From Chryseobacterium sp. ZHDP1 (lineage in GTDB: Bacteria; Bacteroidota; Bacteroidia; Flavobacteriales; Weeksellaceae): a DNA stretch of 64,000 bases. Position 1 is the stretch's first letter. Each line of letters starts with the position of its first letter. The notes under the pieces are model-generated. The model ran no database searches, was not told the origin of the DNA, and worked only from the letters and a program-made list of their open reading frames with translations. Shown piece by piece: positions 62,202 to 64,000 of this stretch. The position numbers and the translations under genes were made by a program. Where the stretch lies: assembly GCF_018603435.1 (NCBI RefSeq), contig NZ_CP075682.1, forward strand, positions 3,906,001 through 3,970,000. Reading direction: 5' to 3'.

Positions 62202-63071
62202 ATGCAAAATAAATTACCTTTTCATTTCGATATGGAAACGGCTGATCCTGATGATTCGATGACGTTGGCTGTTTTGGCAACGCATCCCAAGGTTCATCTC
62301 GCAAGCGTATCCGTACATCCGGGAGGAAAAGATCAGATAGGATTTGTAAAACGTGTTCTGCAAATTCTGGATAGGGAAGATGTCCGCGTCGGTGCAGGAA
62401 CTCCAAAATCTTCGGCGAGCCGTGTTTCGGGTTTTTACCAAGACTGGATCGGAAAATTTGAAGATTCAGAAGCGAATGATACGGCAGCAAACATTATGGC
62501 TGAAACACTCCATCAATTTCCTGATTGTACTTTACTGACGGGAGCAGCACTTACAAATCCGCATTCATTGTGGGAAACCGGAGTTTTCTTCGATCGCTGG
62601 TTTTGTCAGGGTGGTTTTGCAGGCGACAATATTGTCCCAAAAGAACATCGACTGGAAAAATTTGACGGAAAAATTACCTGTGCGACATTCAATCTGAATG
62701 GAAATCCATTGGCTGCTGAAAAGCTGCTTTCAATACCCATAACCGAAAGACGGATGATCAGCAAAAATGTTTGTCACGCTGCTGTTTTTACAAAGAAAGA
62801 TGCAGAAATCCTGATTCCTTTTCGAAATGAAAATAAAGGATTGAAGCTATTTCTTAAAGCAGTGGAACTCAAAGAAAAGGCACTTCATGATACTGTGGCA
62901 GCTTTATTGGCGATAGATCCGTCAAAAGCAGTCTGGGCAGAAGTAATTCCTTACAGACAGCGTGGTGAATGGGGTTCCCGTGAAGTAAAAGAAAGTTCCG
63001 GATACAACTCATCATTGATTACAACTCACATTCCAGATTTCAAAGATCTGTGGATGGTGATGAAACCTTAA
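62202..63071 (+). CDS. Nucleoside hydrolase (IUNH family)
   Basis: A 289-residue protein with the calcium-binding start FDMETADPDDSMTL (variant DxDxxxDD), LLTGAALTNPHSLW, FCQGGFAGDN, ITCATFNLNGNPLAAEKLL and HDTVAALLAIDP with the final metal Asp. These are nucleoside hydrolase landmarks, though the first Asp-x-Asp reads DME. It may release bases from damaged or free nucleosides, or act on modified nucleosides produced during RNA turnover. Confidence 0.82.
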   Translation: MQNKLPFHFDMETADPDDSMTLAVLATHPKVHLASVSVHPGGKDQIGFVKRVLQILDREDVRVGAGTPKSSASRVSGFYQDWIGKFEDSEANDTAANIMAETLHQFPDCTLLTGAALTNPHSLWETGVFFDRWFCQGGFAGDNIVPKEHRLEKFDGKITCATFNLNGNPLAAEKLLSIPITERRMISKNVCHAAVFTKKDAEILIPFRNENKGLKLFLKAVELKEKALHDTVAALLAIDPSKAVWAEVIPYRQRGEWGSREVKESSGYNSSLITTHIPDFKDLWMVMKP

Positions 63072-63117
63072 CGAATTAATATTATTAAACTAAAACTGCA
63101 ATTTTAATCAGCAAGTT

Positions 63118-63221
63118 TGTCATTCTGACACAGCCTAAAAGGATGCGAACGAAGTTCAAAGAATCTCATATAAAGATTTTAGAGATTCTTCACTCCACTT
63201 CGCTCCGTTCAGAATGACAGA
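63118..63221. repeat. REP-like repeat, second copy
   Basis: Begins TCATTCTGACACAGCCTAAA and ends TTCAGAATGAC, nearly identical to the copy at about 60646-60755. It separates the hydrolase and phosphoesterase genes. Confidence 0.65.
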
Positions 63222-63264
63222 GGAAATAGTGAAATATTGTAGTTAAAAACAAACAATTAAAAAA

Positions 63265-63828
63265 ATGAAACCAAACATATTTTTCACAGCAGACCATCAT
63301 TTTGGTCACGAAAACATTATAAAATTCTCCGAAAGACCTTTTGAGTCTTTGGAACACATGAACGAAGAACTCATCAAAAGATGGAATGAGAAGATCGGTA
63401 AAGATGACACCGTTTATCATTTAGGTGATATGAGTTTAGGCAAACCGGATTTCACGAAAGAAATTCTTGACCGATTAAATGGAAACATTCATTTGATAAA
63501 AGGCAACCATGAAGGTGCAGCGTTGACCTATCCAAAACGATTTGCTTCCATCAGAGATTATCACGAACTGAAAATTGATGAGCCTGAAAACAGCAACGGC
63601 AAACAGAAAATTATCCTTTTTCATTACGCCATGAGAACATGGAACGGCTCACACCGTGGCGTTTGGCAGCTTTACGGTCATTCGCACGGAACATTACCCG
63701 ACGATGAAATGGCTCTGAGCTTCGATGTAGGAGTAGATTGCCATAATTTTTATCCGGTTTCTTACGAGGAAGTAAAGGAAATCATGAAAAGGAAAAAATG
63801 GACACCGCCGTTTGCACCGAGAAATTAA
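63265..63828 (+). CDS. Calcineurin-like metallophosphoesterase
   Basis: A 187-residue protein with the metal motifs in order: FFTADHHFGHENII (DxH), YHLGDMSLG (GD), LIKGNHEG (GNHE), FHYAMRTWNG (H) and LYGHSHG (GHxH). A compact single-domain phosphoesterase without signal peptide. In RNA-repair clusters such enzymes can remove 2',3'-cyclic or 3' phosphates, which would prepare ends for the two ligases. Substrate is inferred. Confidence 0.88.
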   Translation: MKPNIFFTADHHFGHENIIKFSERPFESLEHMNEELIKRWNEKIGKDDTVYHLGDMSLGKPDFTKEILDRLNGNIHLIKGNHEGAALTYPKRFASIRDYHELKIDEPENSNGKQKIILFHYAMRTWNGSHRGVWQLYGHSHGTLPDDEMALSFDVGVDCHNFYPVSYEEVKEIMKRKKWTPPFAPRN

Positions 63829-63921
63829 AAAGTTGGGAGTCTGAAGCTGGGGGCTGGAAGTATTTTCATAGTGTGAAACTTCCATCTTCCTGCTCCCATC
63901 TTCCAACCTAAAATCAAAATC

Positions 63922-64000
63922 ATGAAAACAACAAACGAAATTGTAATTATCGATTTGGAAGCTACGTGTTGGGAAAATGACAGAATTCCCGCCGGCCAAA
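63922..64000 (+). CDS. DEDDh 3'-5' exonuclease, N-terminus only
   Basis: The first 26 residues, MKTTNEIVIIDLEATCWEND, contain the DxEATCW motif of ERI-1/KapD-type DEDDh exoribonucleases. The gene runs off the right edge. It extends the RNA-processing cluster. Confidence 0.8.
   Translation, partial: MKTTNEIVIIDLEATCWENDRIPAGQ

Overview
The window looks like a member of the Flavobacteriales close to Chryseobacterium. The DNA is AT-rich. Promoters are of the Bacteroidota type (TAnnTTTG near -7), ribosome-binding sites are weak, and secreted proteins have flavobacterial signal peptides ending in FSQ/SQVGIN. Function calls come from motif reading; no database search was run.

Region 1 (1-17076) is a defence-rich genomic island. 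It holds a YobI-type P-loop NTPase facing a Septu-like HNH/ATPase pair. Next comes a tight five-gene minus-strand operon headed by a short prokaryotic Argonaute and its DUF4365-APAZ nuclease partner (SPARDA-type), followed by a cyclase-like protein, a DUF2971 protein and a PIN-like protein. The island continues with small cargo genes, an XRE repressor with a palindromic operator, and a RadC-like JAB protein. It ends at a 42-bp 3' fragment of a tRNA-Met gene with its terminator, which looks like an attachment-site scar.

Region 2 (17.1-33.1 kb) is chromosome-like: a membrane AraC regulator, two fibre-like surface proteins (one with three 81-residue repeats and an S74-type chaperone end), two decayed IS elements, a leucine-rich protein, palindromic and 21-bp repeats, an SDR/NTF2-like/HxlR cluster, a LacI-type regulator and a WG-repeat protein.

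Region 3 (33.15-64 kb, running off the right edge) is the most unusual part: a large RNA-repair/RNA-quality locus built around tRNA-like genes. Protein genes include DUF434/DUF5616, an SDR lacking the catalytic Tyr, a sirtuin, TatD, an overlapping MoxR-vWA-bpX ternary operon, a YkuK-type RNase H-fold protein, two ATP-grasp enzymes (one R2K-like), a cyclic-phosphate-processing receiver domain (cREC), an Rnl2 RNA ligase, a second RNA ligase resembling eukaryotic RLIG1, an RNase Z-like MBL enzyme, a nucleoside hydrolase, a metallophosphoesterase and the start of a DEDDh exonuclease.

About 28 tRNA or tRNA-like units lie in two arrays (36783-38480 and 52741-55519). Many keep a good anticodon stem-loop but have odd bodies: 6-nt anticodon loops, a missing T-arm, a 60-nt T-loop, a lost Leu variable arm, and a D-loop altered throughout array 1. 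In array 2 the units are separated by two families of palindromic spacers and by four copies of a conserved hairpin that may be an undescribed small RNA. My inference is that the arrays supply decoy or replacement tRNAs for anticodon nucleases, and that the linked ligases, phosphate-processing enzymes and nucleases repair or recycle cut tRNA.
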